DNA from: Thalassovita taeanensis
Lineage (GTDB): Bacteria; Pseudomonadota; Alphaproteobacteria; Rhodobacterales; Rhodobacteraceae
Reading direction: 5' to 3'
NCBI RefSeq assembly: GCF_900110775.1
Contig: NZ_FOEP01000001.1
Coordinates: 124,001-188,000 of the forward strand
Length of the DNA: 64,000 nt
Shown: positions 25,607 through 33,782 of the stretch, piece after piece
How the letters are laid out: every line of letters begins with the position of its first letter
Position numbering within the stretch: position 1 is the stretch's first letter
Notes under the pieces: model-generated
What the model saw: the letters and a program-made list of their open reading frames with translations, nothing else
Database searches by the model: none
What the model was told of the DNA's origin: nothing
Made by a program: the position numbers and the translations under genes

Positions 25607-28600
25607 ATGACCAGCCAAAAAGTTTCTTTGAATGACCGTTTCGACCTGGAAAAATCGCCGGTGTTGCTGAATGGCACACAGGCTCTGGTGCGATTGATGC
25701 TGATCCAGAAGGCACGGGACGCGGCCGCAGGGCTGAATACGGCAGGATATGTGACCGGATATCGCGGCTCGCCTCTGGGCGCTGTGGATATGCAGATGAA
25801 CCGGGCGGCCAAGCAGCTGACAGCGGCGGATGTGAAGTTTCACGAAGGTCTGAACGAGGATCTGGCCGCGACGGCACTTTGGGGCGCGCAGCAGGCGGAA
25901 TTGCGCGGTGAGGGCAAATTCGACGGTGTTTTCGGGCTTTGGTACGGCAAGGGGCCGGGCGTGGACCGGTCGGGCGATGTGATGCGGCACGCCAATATGG
26001 CCGGCACGTCACAGCATGGTGGCGTGCTGATGGCGATGGGCGATGACCACACCGGTGAAAGCTCGACCGTGTTGCACCAGAGCGAATGGGCGATGGTGGA
26101 TGCCTATATGCCGGTGGTCAGCCCGGCAGGTGTGCAGGAGATTCTGGACTATGGCATCTATGGCTATGCGCTGAGCCGGTTTTCCGGGCTTTGGGTCGGG
26201 CTCAAGACCATGAAGGACACGGTCGAGGCAACTGCGGTTGTGGATGGCCGCCCCGACCGGATGAACCTGATTTTCCCTGAGGTCGAGATGCCCGAGGGCG
26301 GGTTGAACATCCGGCTGGTGGATACGCCGACCGCGCAAGAAGCGCGGATGATTGATTACAAGCGGTTCGCGGCCGAGGCGTTCAGCCACGCCAACAAGAT
26401 GGACAAGCGGGTTTGGGGCAAGCCGGGGGCCAAGATTGGTTTCGTGGCGGCCGGCAAGAACTGGTTGGACCTGCTGCATGCGCTGAGCCTGCTGAACATC
26501 GATGAAGCCGAGGCCGAGCGGTTGGGCATCACGACCTATAAGATCGGGCAGACCTTTCCGCTGGACATGATCGGGTTTCATGACTGGGCCGAGGGGCTGG
26601 ATCTGATTGTGGTGGTCGAAGAAAAGCGCAAGCTGATCGAGGTTCAGATCAAGGAAGCGATCTTTAACGACCGGCGCGGGCGGCGGGTCTATGGTTGGCA
26701 CAAGGGCGGCGGCGCGGGGTCGATGCACGGCGAAGAGCTGTTTCCGACGCGCGGCGCACTGGACCCGATCTGGATCGCTGAGAAGCTGGGCGGTATCCTG
26801 ATCGAGGAAGGCCGCGACACGGATGGCATCAAGGCCGGATTGTCGGCGCTGTCGGATGCACGGCGCAATGACAATGCGCAAGAGATCGCCAGCCGCTTGC
26901 CGTATTTCTGCTCGGGCTGTCCGCACAACAGCTCGACCAAGGTGCCGGATGGCAGTCGCGCTTATGCCGGGATCGGCTGTCACTATATGGTGCAGTGGAT
27001 GGACCGTGAGACGCTTGGGTTTACCCATATGGGGGCAGAGGGCGCGAACTGGATCGGCGAGGCGCCGTTTTCGAAAACCGGGCATGTGTTCCAGAACCTT
27101 GGCGACGGGACCTATAACCACTCGGGCGTGCAGGCGATCCGGGCGGCTTTGGCGTCGGATGCGAATATCACCTACAAGATCTTGTACAACGATGCGGTGG
27201 CGATGACTGGCGGGCAGCCGAATGAGGGCGGGTTGACAGCGTATCGGATCGTGGACGAGATCAAGGCGATGGGCGTGCGGAATATCGCTGTTGTCTATGA
27301 TGCGAAGGAAGAGGTGGACCTGGACCGCTTTCCCAAGGATGTGGAAAAGTTCGAGCGGGCGGATTTCCAGTCTGTTCAAGAGAAATACCGCGAAATCAAG
27401 GGCGTATCCGCCATTGTCTATATCCAGACATGTGCTGCGGAAAAGCGCCGTCGCCGCAAACGGGGCACGTTCCCGGACCCGGACAAGCGGGTATTCATCA
27501 ACACCGATGTTTGCGAGGGCTGCGGCGATTGCGGGGTGCAGTCGAACTGCGTGTCGATCGTTCCGGTCGAGACCGAGCTGGGCCGCAAGCGGGCGATTGA
27601 TCAGTCGAGCTGCAACAAGGATTTCAGCTGTGTGAAAGGGTTCTGCCCCAGCTTTGTGACGCTGGAAGGCGCGGTGGTGAAGAAGGCGCAGACTGCGTCG
27701 CTGGACCTGCCAGACCTGCCCATGCCAGTGCTGCCCGCGATTGATGGCACGTTCAACGTGGTGATTACCGGCGTCGGCGGCACCGGCGTTGTGACCATCG
27801 GCGCGGTGTTGGCGCAGGCGGCACAGATTGATGGCAAGGGTGCCGGCATGATGGAAATGGCCGGGTTGGCGCAGAAGGGCGGCGCGGTGCATATCCATTG
27901 CCGGATTGCCGAGCAGCCCGGTGATATCAGCGCCGTGCGTGTGGCCACGGGCGAGGCGCATGCGCTGATCGGCGGCGATCTAGTGGTCAGTGCCGGGGCG
28001 AAAACGCTGGGGCTGACGCGCACCGGGCAGACCGGGGCCGTGGTCAACAGCCACGAGATCATTACCGGAGATTTCACCCGCGACACGGAATTTTCGCTGC
28101 CGTCGGACCGGTTGGCGCTGGCGCTTGAGGCGCGGTTGCAGGATCGGGTGATGCTGTTTGATGCGTCCGAGCTGGCCAAGGTGACGCTGGGGGATTCGAT
28201 TTTCTCGAACATGATGATCTTCGGGGCGGCGTGGCAGCGCGGGTTGATCCCACTGAGCTTTGACGCGATTGAACAGGCGGTCGAGTTGAACGGGGCGGCT
28301 GTTGAGAAGAACCTGCGCGCGTTCGAGATTGGCCGTTGGGCGGCGCTTTACCCACAGGACGCCGCGCGGGTGTTGACCCCTGCGAAGGTGGTCGAAAAGC
28401 CCAAGACCCTGGACGAGAAAATCGCATTCCGGGCGGCGCATCTGGTGACGTATCAGGGTAACCGATTGGCGAAACGCTATGGCAAGCTGGTGGGCGGCGT
28501 CAGTGACCCGCGCCTGAAAGAAGCTGTGGCGAAGGGATATCACAAGTTGCTGGCCTATAAGGATGAATACGAGGTGGCGCGGTTGCTGTCGGACACGCAG

Positions 28601-29032
28601 GCGAAAGCGGCGGAGCAGTTTGATGGCGATTACCGGATGACTTTCCACATGGCGCCGCCGATCCTGTCAAAGATGGGCAGCGACGGTCGCCCGGTGAAGC
28701 GGGAATTCGGACCCGGCATGTTGCGGTGGTTGCGGCTTCTGGCGAAGGGTAAGCGGTTGCGCGGCACCGCGCTGGACCCGTTTGGCCGCACGGCCGAGCG
28801 GCGGATGGAGCGGGCGCTTATCGCGCAATATGAGGCAGATATGGCGGATGTGCTGCCCAAGGTGACGCCCGCGACGCTGGACAGCATCGTGGCGCTGGCG
28901 GAATTGCCGCTGCTGATCCGTGGGTTCGGCCCGGTGAAAGAGGCAAACGAGGCCAAGGCGGCCAAGACCCGCGAAGCCTTGTTGGCGCAGATTCGGGCTG
29001 GGGGAACTCCCATGGCAACCGCAGCGGAATAA
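25607..29032 (+). CDS. Indolepyruvate ferredoxin oxidoreductase, fused alpha-beta chain
   Basis: 1141 residues. It decarboxylates aryl pyruvates (indolepyruvate, phenylpyruvate) to aryl-acetyl-CoA with ferredoxin, completing aromatic amino-acid breakdown. The N-terminal part carries TPP/pyrimidine-binding IorA-like sequence (VTGYRGSPLGAVDMQM, GLNEDLAATALWGAQQ) and a Cys-rich centre (YFCSGCPHNSSTKVP, then CEGCGDCGVQSNC near 635-647, a ferredoxin-like cluster site). From about residue 720 the gamma/IorB-like part begins (VVITGVGGTGVVTIGAVLAQ). This one-chain form is usual in proteobacteria. Start ATG follows GGGAGG. Divergent from a LysR gene; followed by a hairpin at 29040. Confidence 0.95.
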   Translation: MTSQKVSLNDRFDLEKSPVLLNGTQALVRLMLIQKARDAAAGLNTAGYVTGYRGSPLGAVDMQMNRAAKQLTAADVKFHEGLNEDLAATALWGAQQAELRGEGKFDGVFGLWYGKGPGVDRSGDVMRHANMAGTSQHGGVLMAMGDDHTGESSTVLHQSEWAMVDAYMPVVSPAGVQEILDYGIYGYALSRFSGLWVGLKTMKDTVEATAVVDGRPDRMNLIFPEVEMPEGGLNIRLVDTPTAQEARMIDYKRFAAEAFSHANKMDKRVWGKPGAKIGFVAAGKNWLDLLHALSLLNIDEAEAERLGITTYKIGQTFPLDMIGFHDWAEGLDLIVVVEEKRKLIEVQIKEAIFNDRRGRRVYGWHKGGGAGSMHGEELFPTRGALDPIWIAEKLGGILIEEGRDTDGIKAGLSALSDARRNDNAQEIASRLPYFCSGCPHNSSTKVPDGSRAYAGIGCHYMVQWMDRETLGFTHMGAEGANWIGEAPFSKTGHVFQNLGDGTYNHSGVQAIRAALASDANITYKILYNDAVAMTGGQPNEGGLTAYRIVDEIKAMGVRNIAVVYDAKEEVDLDRFPKDVEKFERADFQSVQEKYREIKGVSAIVYIQTCAAEKRRRRKRGTFPDPDKRVFINTDVCEGCGDCGVQSNCVSIVPVETELGRKRAIDQSSCNKDFSCVKGFCPSFVTLEGAVVKKAQTASLDLPDLPMPVLPAIDGTFNVVITGVGGTGVVTIGAVLAQAAQIDGKGAGMMEMAGLAQKGGAVHIHCRIAEQPGDISAVRVATGEAHALIGGDLVVSAGAKTLGLTRTGQTGAVVNSHEIITGDFTRDTEFSLPSDRLALALEARLQDRVMLFDASELAKVTLGDSIFSNMMIFGAAWQRGLIPLSFDAIEQAVELNGAAVEKNLRAFEIGRWAALYPQDAARVLTPAKVVEKPKTLDEKIAFRAAHLVTYQGNRLAKRYGKLVGGVSDPRLKEAVAKGYHKLLAYKDEYEVARLLSDTQAKAAEQFDGDYRMTFHMAPPILSKMGSDGRPVKREFGPGMLRWLRLLAKGKRLRGTALDPFGRTAERRMERALIAQYEADMADVLPKVTPATLDSIVALAELPLLIRGFGPVKEANEAKAAKTREALLAQIRAGGTPMATAAE

Positions 29033-29039
29033 GGCGCAG

Positions 29040-29061
29040 GATCGGGGCTTGGGCCCCGATC
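29040..29061 (+). terminator. Hairpin after the indolepyruvate oxidoreductase gene
   Basis: GATCGGGGC (29040-29048) pairs with GCCCCGATC (29053-29061) around TTGG. It is 8 nt past the stop and is followed by TTCACAATA, a poor U-tract; probably a terminator. Confidence 0.6.
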
Positions 29062-29140
29062 TTCACAATACGTTCATAAAAGCTGGCCAGACTCGCGCGA
29101 ACCGCTTATTTGAAGCGGCGAGTTCCAGAGGATAATCCGT

Positions 29141-30019
29141 ATGACACAACACCGTCATATTGCCCGTGACATAAGCTATGCCCATTCGGCGGAAACCCGC
29201 AGTGGTCGGACGATGATCCGTGTGATGGAAAACGTCACCGGGCGCATTGGCCTGATCAAGCGTGCGCGCGGGTACGAGGTCGATGTGGCGAATGGGCTGG
29301 ATTTCTGGCAGGTGATCGTCGAACGCTATGGTCTGTCACTGGAGGTGGTGGCCGGATCACTGGACAATATCCCCAAAACCGGCCCGCTGATCCTGATTGC
29401 CAACCATCCTTATGGCATTCTGGACGGGCTGATGATGGGGCATATCCTGTCGCGTACGCGGGGCGATTTCCGCATTCTGGCGCATCAGGTGTTTCGCAAG
29501 GCCGAGGATTTGAGCAAGGTGATCCTGCCGATCTCGTTCGATCAGACCAAAGAGGCGGTGCAGCTGAACCTTGAGACCCGCAAAGAGGCGTTGAGGTATC
29601 TGGCACAGGGCGGGGCGATCGGGATTTTCCCCGGTGGCACGGTGTCCACCGCGGCCAAGCCGCTGGCGCAGCCGATGGATCCGGGCTGGCGCGGGTTTAC
29701 CGCGCGGATGGTTGCCAAATCCGAGGCCACGGTGGTGCCGGTGTTCTTCGATGGCCACACCAGCCGGATGTTTCAGATCGCAAGCCACATGCACTCGACG
29801 CTGCGGATGGGGTTGCTGATCAAGGAGTTCGCCAAGCGGTTGGACACACCGGTGCGTGTGGCCATCGGGCAGCCGATCGCGCGCGAAGAGTTGCAGGCGC
29901 GACGCTCGGATGCAAAAGCAATGATGGATTTCCTGCGCAAAGCGACGTATGAGCTGTCTCCGACACCGCTCAAATCCTATGACTACGGCTTTGAGTTCGA
30001 AGAGAAACACCGCGCGTAA
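29141..30019 (+). CDS. PlsC-type lysophospholipid acyltransferase
   Basis: 292 residues. The acyltransferase block I is NHPYGILDG, in which His and Asp are separated by five residues (the HPxGxxD type also found in hemolysin/OlsB-like acyltransferases) rather than the four of classic PlsC. Block III is IGIFPGGTVST and block IV VVPVFFDGHTS. No clear membrane helix is seen. It probably acylates a lysophospholipid or related amino-lipid; the exact acceptor is not shown. It is 24 bp upstream of murI and likely cotranscribed. Confidence 0.82.
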   Translation: MTQHRHIARDISYAHSAETRSGRTMIRVMENVTGRIGLIKRARGYEVDVANGLDFWQVIVERYGLSLEVVAGSLDNIPKTGPLILIANHPYGILDGLMMGHILSRTRGDFRILAHQVFRKAEDLSKVILPISFDQTKEAVQLNLETRKEALRYLAQGGAIGIFPGGTVSTAAKPLAQPMDPGWRGFTARMVAKSEATVVPVFFDGHTSRMFQIASHMHSTLRMGLLIKEFAKRLDTPVRVAIGQPIAREELQARRSDAKAMMDFLRKATYELSPTPLKSYDYGFEFEEKHRA

Positions 30020-30043
30020 GCCGGGACAACACAGGCCGGAGCC

Positions 30044-30856
30044 ATGGCAGTAGGCATTTTTGACAGCGGATTGGGCGGGTTGACGGTTTTGGATGCCGCC
30101 ACGAAACGCTTGCCCGACGTGCCGTTTGTATATTTCGGCGACAATGCGCACACACCTTACGGGGTGCGCGACGCGCAGGACATCTATGATCTGACCACGG
30201 CATCGGTTTCGCGGCTGTGGGAGGCGGGCTGTGATCTGGTGATTCTGGCCTGCAATACCGCCAGCGCGGCGGCGCTGCGGCGTATGCAGGAAAGCTGGAT
30301 CCCGACCGACAAGCGGGTTTTGGGCGTGTTCGTGCCACTGATCGAGGCGCTGACCGAGCGGCAGTGGGGCGACAACTCGCCGCCGCGCGAGGTGGCTGTG
30401 AAGCATGTGGCGTTGTTTGCGACGCCTGCAACGGTGGCCAGTCGCGCCTTTCAACGCGAGCTGGCGTTTCGCGCCATCGGTGTCGATGTCGAGGCGCAGG
30501 CCTGCGGCGGAGTTGTCGATGCGATTGAAGAGGGCGATATGATCTTGGCCGAGGCGCTGGTGCGTGGCCATGTGGACGCGCTGAAGCGCAAGATGCCCAC
30601 GCCAGAAGCCGCGATTTTGGGGTGTACTCATTATCCGCTGGTGCAGGACGTGTTTCAGGACGCGCTTGGACCGGATGTGCAGGTCTATTCACAGGCTGAT
30701 CTGGTGGCTGAAAGTCTGGCGGATTACCTGACCCGGCACCCGAAGATGATCGGAACCGGGACCGAGTCGATGTTTTTGACCACAGGCGACCCGCGCACAG
30801 TTTCAGCGCGGGCGACGCAGTTCCTGCGACGAAAGATCGAGTTTCAGGCCGCCTGA
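30044..30856 (+). CDS. murI: Glutamate racemase
   Basis: 270 residues. It interconverts L- and D-glutamate to supply D-Glu for peptidoglycan. The N-terminal [13 protein letters not shown] and [11 protein letters not shown] are diagnostic; the two catalytic cysteines are Cys70 (ILACNTASA) and Cys194 (ILGCTHYPL). An insertion around residues 105-118 ([13 protein letters not shown]) looks specific to this lineage. It follows the acyltransferase closely; a possible promoter lies before argC. Confidence 0.96.
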   Translation: MAVGIFDSGLGGLTVLDAATKRLPDVPFVYFGDNAHTPYGVRDAQDIYDLTTASVSRLWEAGCDLVILACNTASAAALRRMQESWIPTDKRVLGVFVPLIEALTERQWGDNSPPREVAVKHVALFATPATVASRAFQRELAFRAIGVDVEAQACGGVVDAIEEGDMILAEALVRGHVDALKRKMPTPEAAILGCTHYPLVQDVFQDALGPDVQVYSQADLVAESLADYLTRHPKMIGTGTESMFLTTGDPRTVSARATQFLRRKIEFQAA

Positions 30857-30946
30857 TTGATCATGGTCAAGGCGGTTACTGTTCGTCTGTTATATTTCAA
30901 CCTCACCGCGCGGCCCGATTGGCCCGCGTCATAAGGAACAAGAAGA

Positions 30947-31975
30947 ATGCCGCATAAAATCGCCATTCTCGGGGCTTCGGGTTATACTGGAGCAGAGCTT
31001 GTCCGGCTGATTGCCACTCATCCCGCCATGGAGATCGTGGCGATGGCCGCGAATTCCAAGGCCGGTCTGAAAATGGCTGACGTGTTTCCGCACCTGCGCC
31101 ATCTGGCGCTGCCCGATCTGGTCAAGATCGAGGAAATTGATTTCTCGGGGGTGGACCTGTGCTTTTGCGCGCTGCCGCATGCGACCAGTCAGGAAGTGAT
31201 CCGCGATTTGCCGAAGTCCTTGAAAATTGTCGATCTTTCGGCGGATTTCCGGCTGCGTGATCCGGCGGAGTACAAGAAATGGTATGGCAATGATCATGCC
31301 GCGCTGGAGTGTCAGGCAGAGGCTGTTTATGGCCTGACCGAGTTTTACCGCAATGAGATCCGTACCGCGCGGTTGGTGGCAGGCACAGGGTGCAACGCGG
31401 CGACCGGGCAATATGCGCTGCGGCCGCTGATCGCCGCGGGCGTGATTGATCTGGACGAGATCATTCTGGACCTGAAATGTGCGGTCTCTGGCGCCGGGCG
31501 CAGCCTGAAGGAAAACCTGCTGCACGCCGAGCTGAGCGAGGGCTATCACGCCTATGCCGTCGGGGGCACGCATCGGCATCTGGGCGAGTTCGATCAGGAA
31601 TTCAGCGCGGTCGCCGGCCGGCCGGTCAGGGTGCAGTTCACGCCGCATCTGATTCCGGCGAACCGGGGTATTCTGGCGACGGTGTATGTGCGGGGCGATG
31701 CGGACGCGGTGCATGAAACGCTGGCCGCCACCTATGCCGAGGAGCCTTTTTTGCAGGTGCTTCCCTTTGGTCAGCATCCCAGCACGCGGCATATCCGTGG
31801 CTCGAATTTCTGTCATATCGGGGTGGTGGCGGACCGTATTCCGGGGCGGGCGATTGTGGTCGCGGCGCTGGATAACCTGACAAAAGGTAGCAGCGGGCAA
31901 GCCTTGCAGAATGCCAATCTGATGTTAGGTGAAGAAGAGACGGCGGGGCTGATGTTGGCTCCGTGTTTTCCGTAA
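30947..31975 (+). CDS. argC: N-acetyl-gamma-glutamyl-phosphate reductase
   Basis: 342 residues, the long ArgC type. It reduces N-acetylglutamyl phosphate with NADPH in arginine synthesis. The Rossmann loop [10 protein letters not shown] (9-18) and the catalytic Cys149 in [13 protein letters not shown] are clear, as is the C-terminal [18 protein letters not shown]. Start ATG follows AAGGAAC. It is 18 bp before ccmE, so arginine synthesis and cytochrome maturation may share a transcript. Confidence 0.97.
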   Translation: MPHKIAILGASGYTGAELVRLIATHPAMEIVAMAANSKAGLKMADVFPHLRHLALPDLVKIEEIDFSGVDLCFCALPHATSQEVIRDLPKSLKIVDLSADFRLRDPAEYKKWYGNDHAALECQAEAVYGLTEFYRNEIRTARLVAGTGCNAATGQYALRPLIAAGVIDLDEIILDLKCAVSGAGRSLKENLLHAELSEGYHAYAVGGTHRHLGEFDQEFSAVAGRPVRVQFTPHLIPANRGILATVYVRGDADAVHETLAATYAEEPFLQVLPFGQHPSTRHIRGSNFCHIGVVADRIPGRAIVVAALDNLTKGSSGQALQNANLMLGEEETAGLMLAPCFP

Positions 31976-31993
31976 CCGGGCAGGGAGAGACCG

Positions 31994-32437
31994 ATGAAGG
32001 GGCTGAAAAAGAAACGCCGGATTCAGGTGGTCGCGCTGGCGGCTGTGGCCTTGTTGCTGGCCACTGGGTTGATCGGCTATGGGATGCGGGACGGCATCAA
32101 CTTTTTCCGCGCGCCCAGTCAGGTCATGGCGGACCCGCCCGGCCCGCGCGAGACGTTTCGCATTGGCGGGCTGGTTGAAGAAGGCACATTGCAGCGCGGT
32201 CAGGGCGAGACGATCCGGTTCAGCGTGACCGATGGCGGCGCGTCTGTGCCTGTGACCTATGCAGGGGTTCTGCCGGATCTGTTTGAGGAAAATCAGGGGA
32301 TGATCGGCACTGGTCGCTACGTGAACGGCGTATTTGAAGCCTCTGAAATTCTTGCAAAACACGACGAAAGCTACATGCCGAAAGAGGTCGTGGACGCGCT
32401 CAAGGAACAGGGCGTGTATCAGGCGCCCGACAGCTGA
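31994..32437 (+). CDS. ccmE: Cytochrome c maturation heme chaperone CcmE
   Basis: 147 residues. A single N-terminal membrane helix (VVALAAVALLLATGLIGYG, 12-30) is followed by a periplasmic OB-fold with FRIGGLVEEGTLQRG, YAGVLPDLFEENQG and the heme-binding His123 in LAKHDESYMP (Tyr127 next to it). CcmE takes heme from CcmC and passes it to the CcmF-CcmH ligase encoded downstream. A strong terminator follows at 32484. Confidence 0.97.
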   Translation: MKGLKKKRRIQVVALAAVALLLATGLIGYGMRDGINFFRAPSQVMADPPGPRETFRIGGLVEEGTLQRGQGETIRFSVTDGGASVPVTYAGVLPDLFEENQGMIGTGRYVNGVFEASEILAKHDESYMPKEVVDALKEQGVYQAPDS

Positions 32438-32483
32438 TTTCGCCGCGCCCGCACGCTGCATTGCACCTGCATTAACCAATTGG

Positions 32484-32525
32484 CCCCAGCCTTATCCAAG
32501 TATCAGGATAAAGCCGGGGTTTTTT
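32484..32525 (+). terminator. Rho-independent terminator after ccmE, next to the endolysin start
   Basis: CCCCAGCCTTATCC (32484-32497) pairs with GGATAAAGCCGGGG (32506-32519) in 12 of 14 positions around an 8-nt loop, followed by six T (32520-32525). The endolysin ATG begins at 32527, one base later, so no 5' leader would remain after termination. Confidence 0.85.
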
Positions 32526-32526
32526 C

Positions 32527-33138
32527 ATGCAAGATGTCAGGCAGATCGCGAACGAGATCGTCACCCGTGAGGGTGGCTTTGTAGATGACCGGGATGATCC
32601 GGGCGGGGCGACAAATTACGGGGTGACCATTCATACGCTGCGGCGTCTTGGGCTGGATCTGACCGGCGACGGGCGGGTAACTACGGCGGATGTGCGCGCG
32701 CTGAGCCGTGATCGGGCGGTCGAGATTTTCCTTGCCGAATACTATGCCCGCCCGCGGATTGATACCTTGCCCGAGGGGCTGCGGCCCAGCGTGTTTGACA
32801 TGTATGTCAATGCCGGAGCGAATGCCGTCAAGATCCTGCAACGCCTGCTGCGGCAGATGGGCCATGAGGTGGCGGTGGACGGGGTGATTGGAGCGCAGAC
32901 GGCGCAGGCGGCGCAGGTGGCGGACGCGGCGGCGCCCAAGCATCTGGCTGATGCGTACGGGATCGCGCGGCGCAATTATTACTTTCGTCTGGCCGATTCG
33001 CGCCCGGCCAGCCGCAAATACGCCCGCACGCGGGCGGGTGGCAAAGGTGGTTGGATCCACCGGGCCGAGGCGTTTATCAGCCCGCGCTATCATCTGAGTG
33101 ACGCCGAATTCCGTCAGAGGGTGGCGAAATGGGGCTGA
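32527..33138 (+). CDS. GH108 N-acetylmuramidase, GTA-type endolysin
   Basis: 203 residues. The N-terminal ANEIVTREGGFVDDRDDPGG with the Glu15 of REGG, then ATNYGVTIHTL, is the glycoside hydrolase 108 catalytic region; the C-terminal part (VFDMYVNAGANAVKILQRLL, DGVIGAQTAQA and RRNYYFRLADSRPASRKYAR) matches the PG_binding_3 half of the family. It has no signal peptide, so release would need the holin whose gene overlaps it. In Rhodobacter capsulatus an endolysin-holin pair of these families (as I recall, rcc00555/rcc00556) frees gene transfer agent particles. No Shine-Dalgarno is seen; the U-tract of a terminator precedes the ATG. Confidence 0.85.
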   Translation: MQDVRQIANEIVTREGGFVDDRDDPGGATNYGVTIHTLRRLGLDLTGDGRVTTADVRALSRDRAVEIFLAEYYARPRIDTLPEGLRPSVFDMYVNAGANAVKILQRLLRQMGHEVAVDGVIGAQTAQAAQVADAAAPKHLADAYGIARRNYYFRLADSRPASRKYARTRAGGKGGWIHRAEAFISPRYHLSDAEFRQRVAKWG

Positions 33139-33707
33139 TCGAGCGCGCGTTCAATGTGGTTTTCGGCAATGATCGCAATGTATTGCGTGACACCGTTGAG
33201 GTGTTTCACGAAAACACCGAAGCGCGTGCGGCGCGCGATGTCATCGTGCGGCGGGCAGCACTGGACCAGTTCGGGGCCGAGTTCATCGCCCCGCAACGTG
33301 GGCTTTTTGACCGTCTGATGGATGCACTGAACCGGCTGCCACGACCCGGGTTGGCGCTTGGCACGCTTGGCATGTTCGTGGCGGCGATGGTCGATCCGGT
33401 ATGGTTCGCGGCGCGAATGCAGGGAATCGCGCTCGTCCCCGAGCCCTTGTGGTGGCTGCTGGGCGCGATCGTGTCATTCTATTTCGGGGCGCGACATCAG
33501 ACCAAGGGGCAGGAGTACCACGCTCGTATGGCCGAGGCGATGACCCGCGTGCCGCAGGTTGTGGGCGCGATCCGGGCGCTTGAGGGCAGCAGCCCCGGCG
33601 CGGCAGATACCGGGCGCGATGCGGCGGCGCAGCAACAGGCGATCACGCCAGAGGCCAATACCGCGCTGGAAGACTGGCGGGAAAGTGGCGGGCGCGAGGG
33701 GCGGTGA
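33129..33707 (+). CDS. GTA-type 3TM holin
   Basis: 192 residues, overlapping the endolysin by 10 bp. N-terminal residues 1-60 are charged and helical (NVLRDTVEVFHENTEARAAR); hydrophobic segments follow near 73-95 (LGTLGMFVAAMVDPVWFAA) and 105-122 (PLWWLLGAIVSFYFGARH), then a polar C-terminus rich in Ala, Gln and Glu. This is the pattern of the GTA_holin_3TM family (holin for gene-transfer release). It would open the inner membrane to let the muramidase reach the wall. It ends 75 bp before ccmF. Confidence 0.8.
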   Translation: MGLIERAFNVVFGNDRNVLRDTVEVFHENTEARAARDVIVRRAALDQFGAEFIAPQRGLFDRLMDALNRLPRPGLALGTLGMFVAAMVDPVWFAARMQGIALVPEPLWWLLGAIVSFYFGARHQTKGQEYHARMAEAMTRVPQVVGAIRALEGSSPGAADTGRDAAAQQQAITPEANTALEDWRESGGREGR

Positions 33708-33782
33708 AGGCCGCGACAATGTGAACCGCGGTGCGTGCTGAAACCGATTGGCCCGCGCGATGCCAGGCTCTATAACGAGGTC

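Noticed and set aside
26009-27961. A 650-codon minus-strand open frame in the oxidoreductase gene
   Set aside because: Arg/His-rich shadow of a well-supported gene on the other strand.
33735-33782. An extended ccmF start
   Set aside because: The extra 16 codons have no family similarity and the ATG at 33783 begins where CcmF proteins begin.
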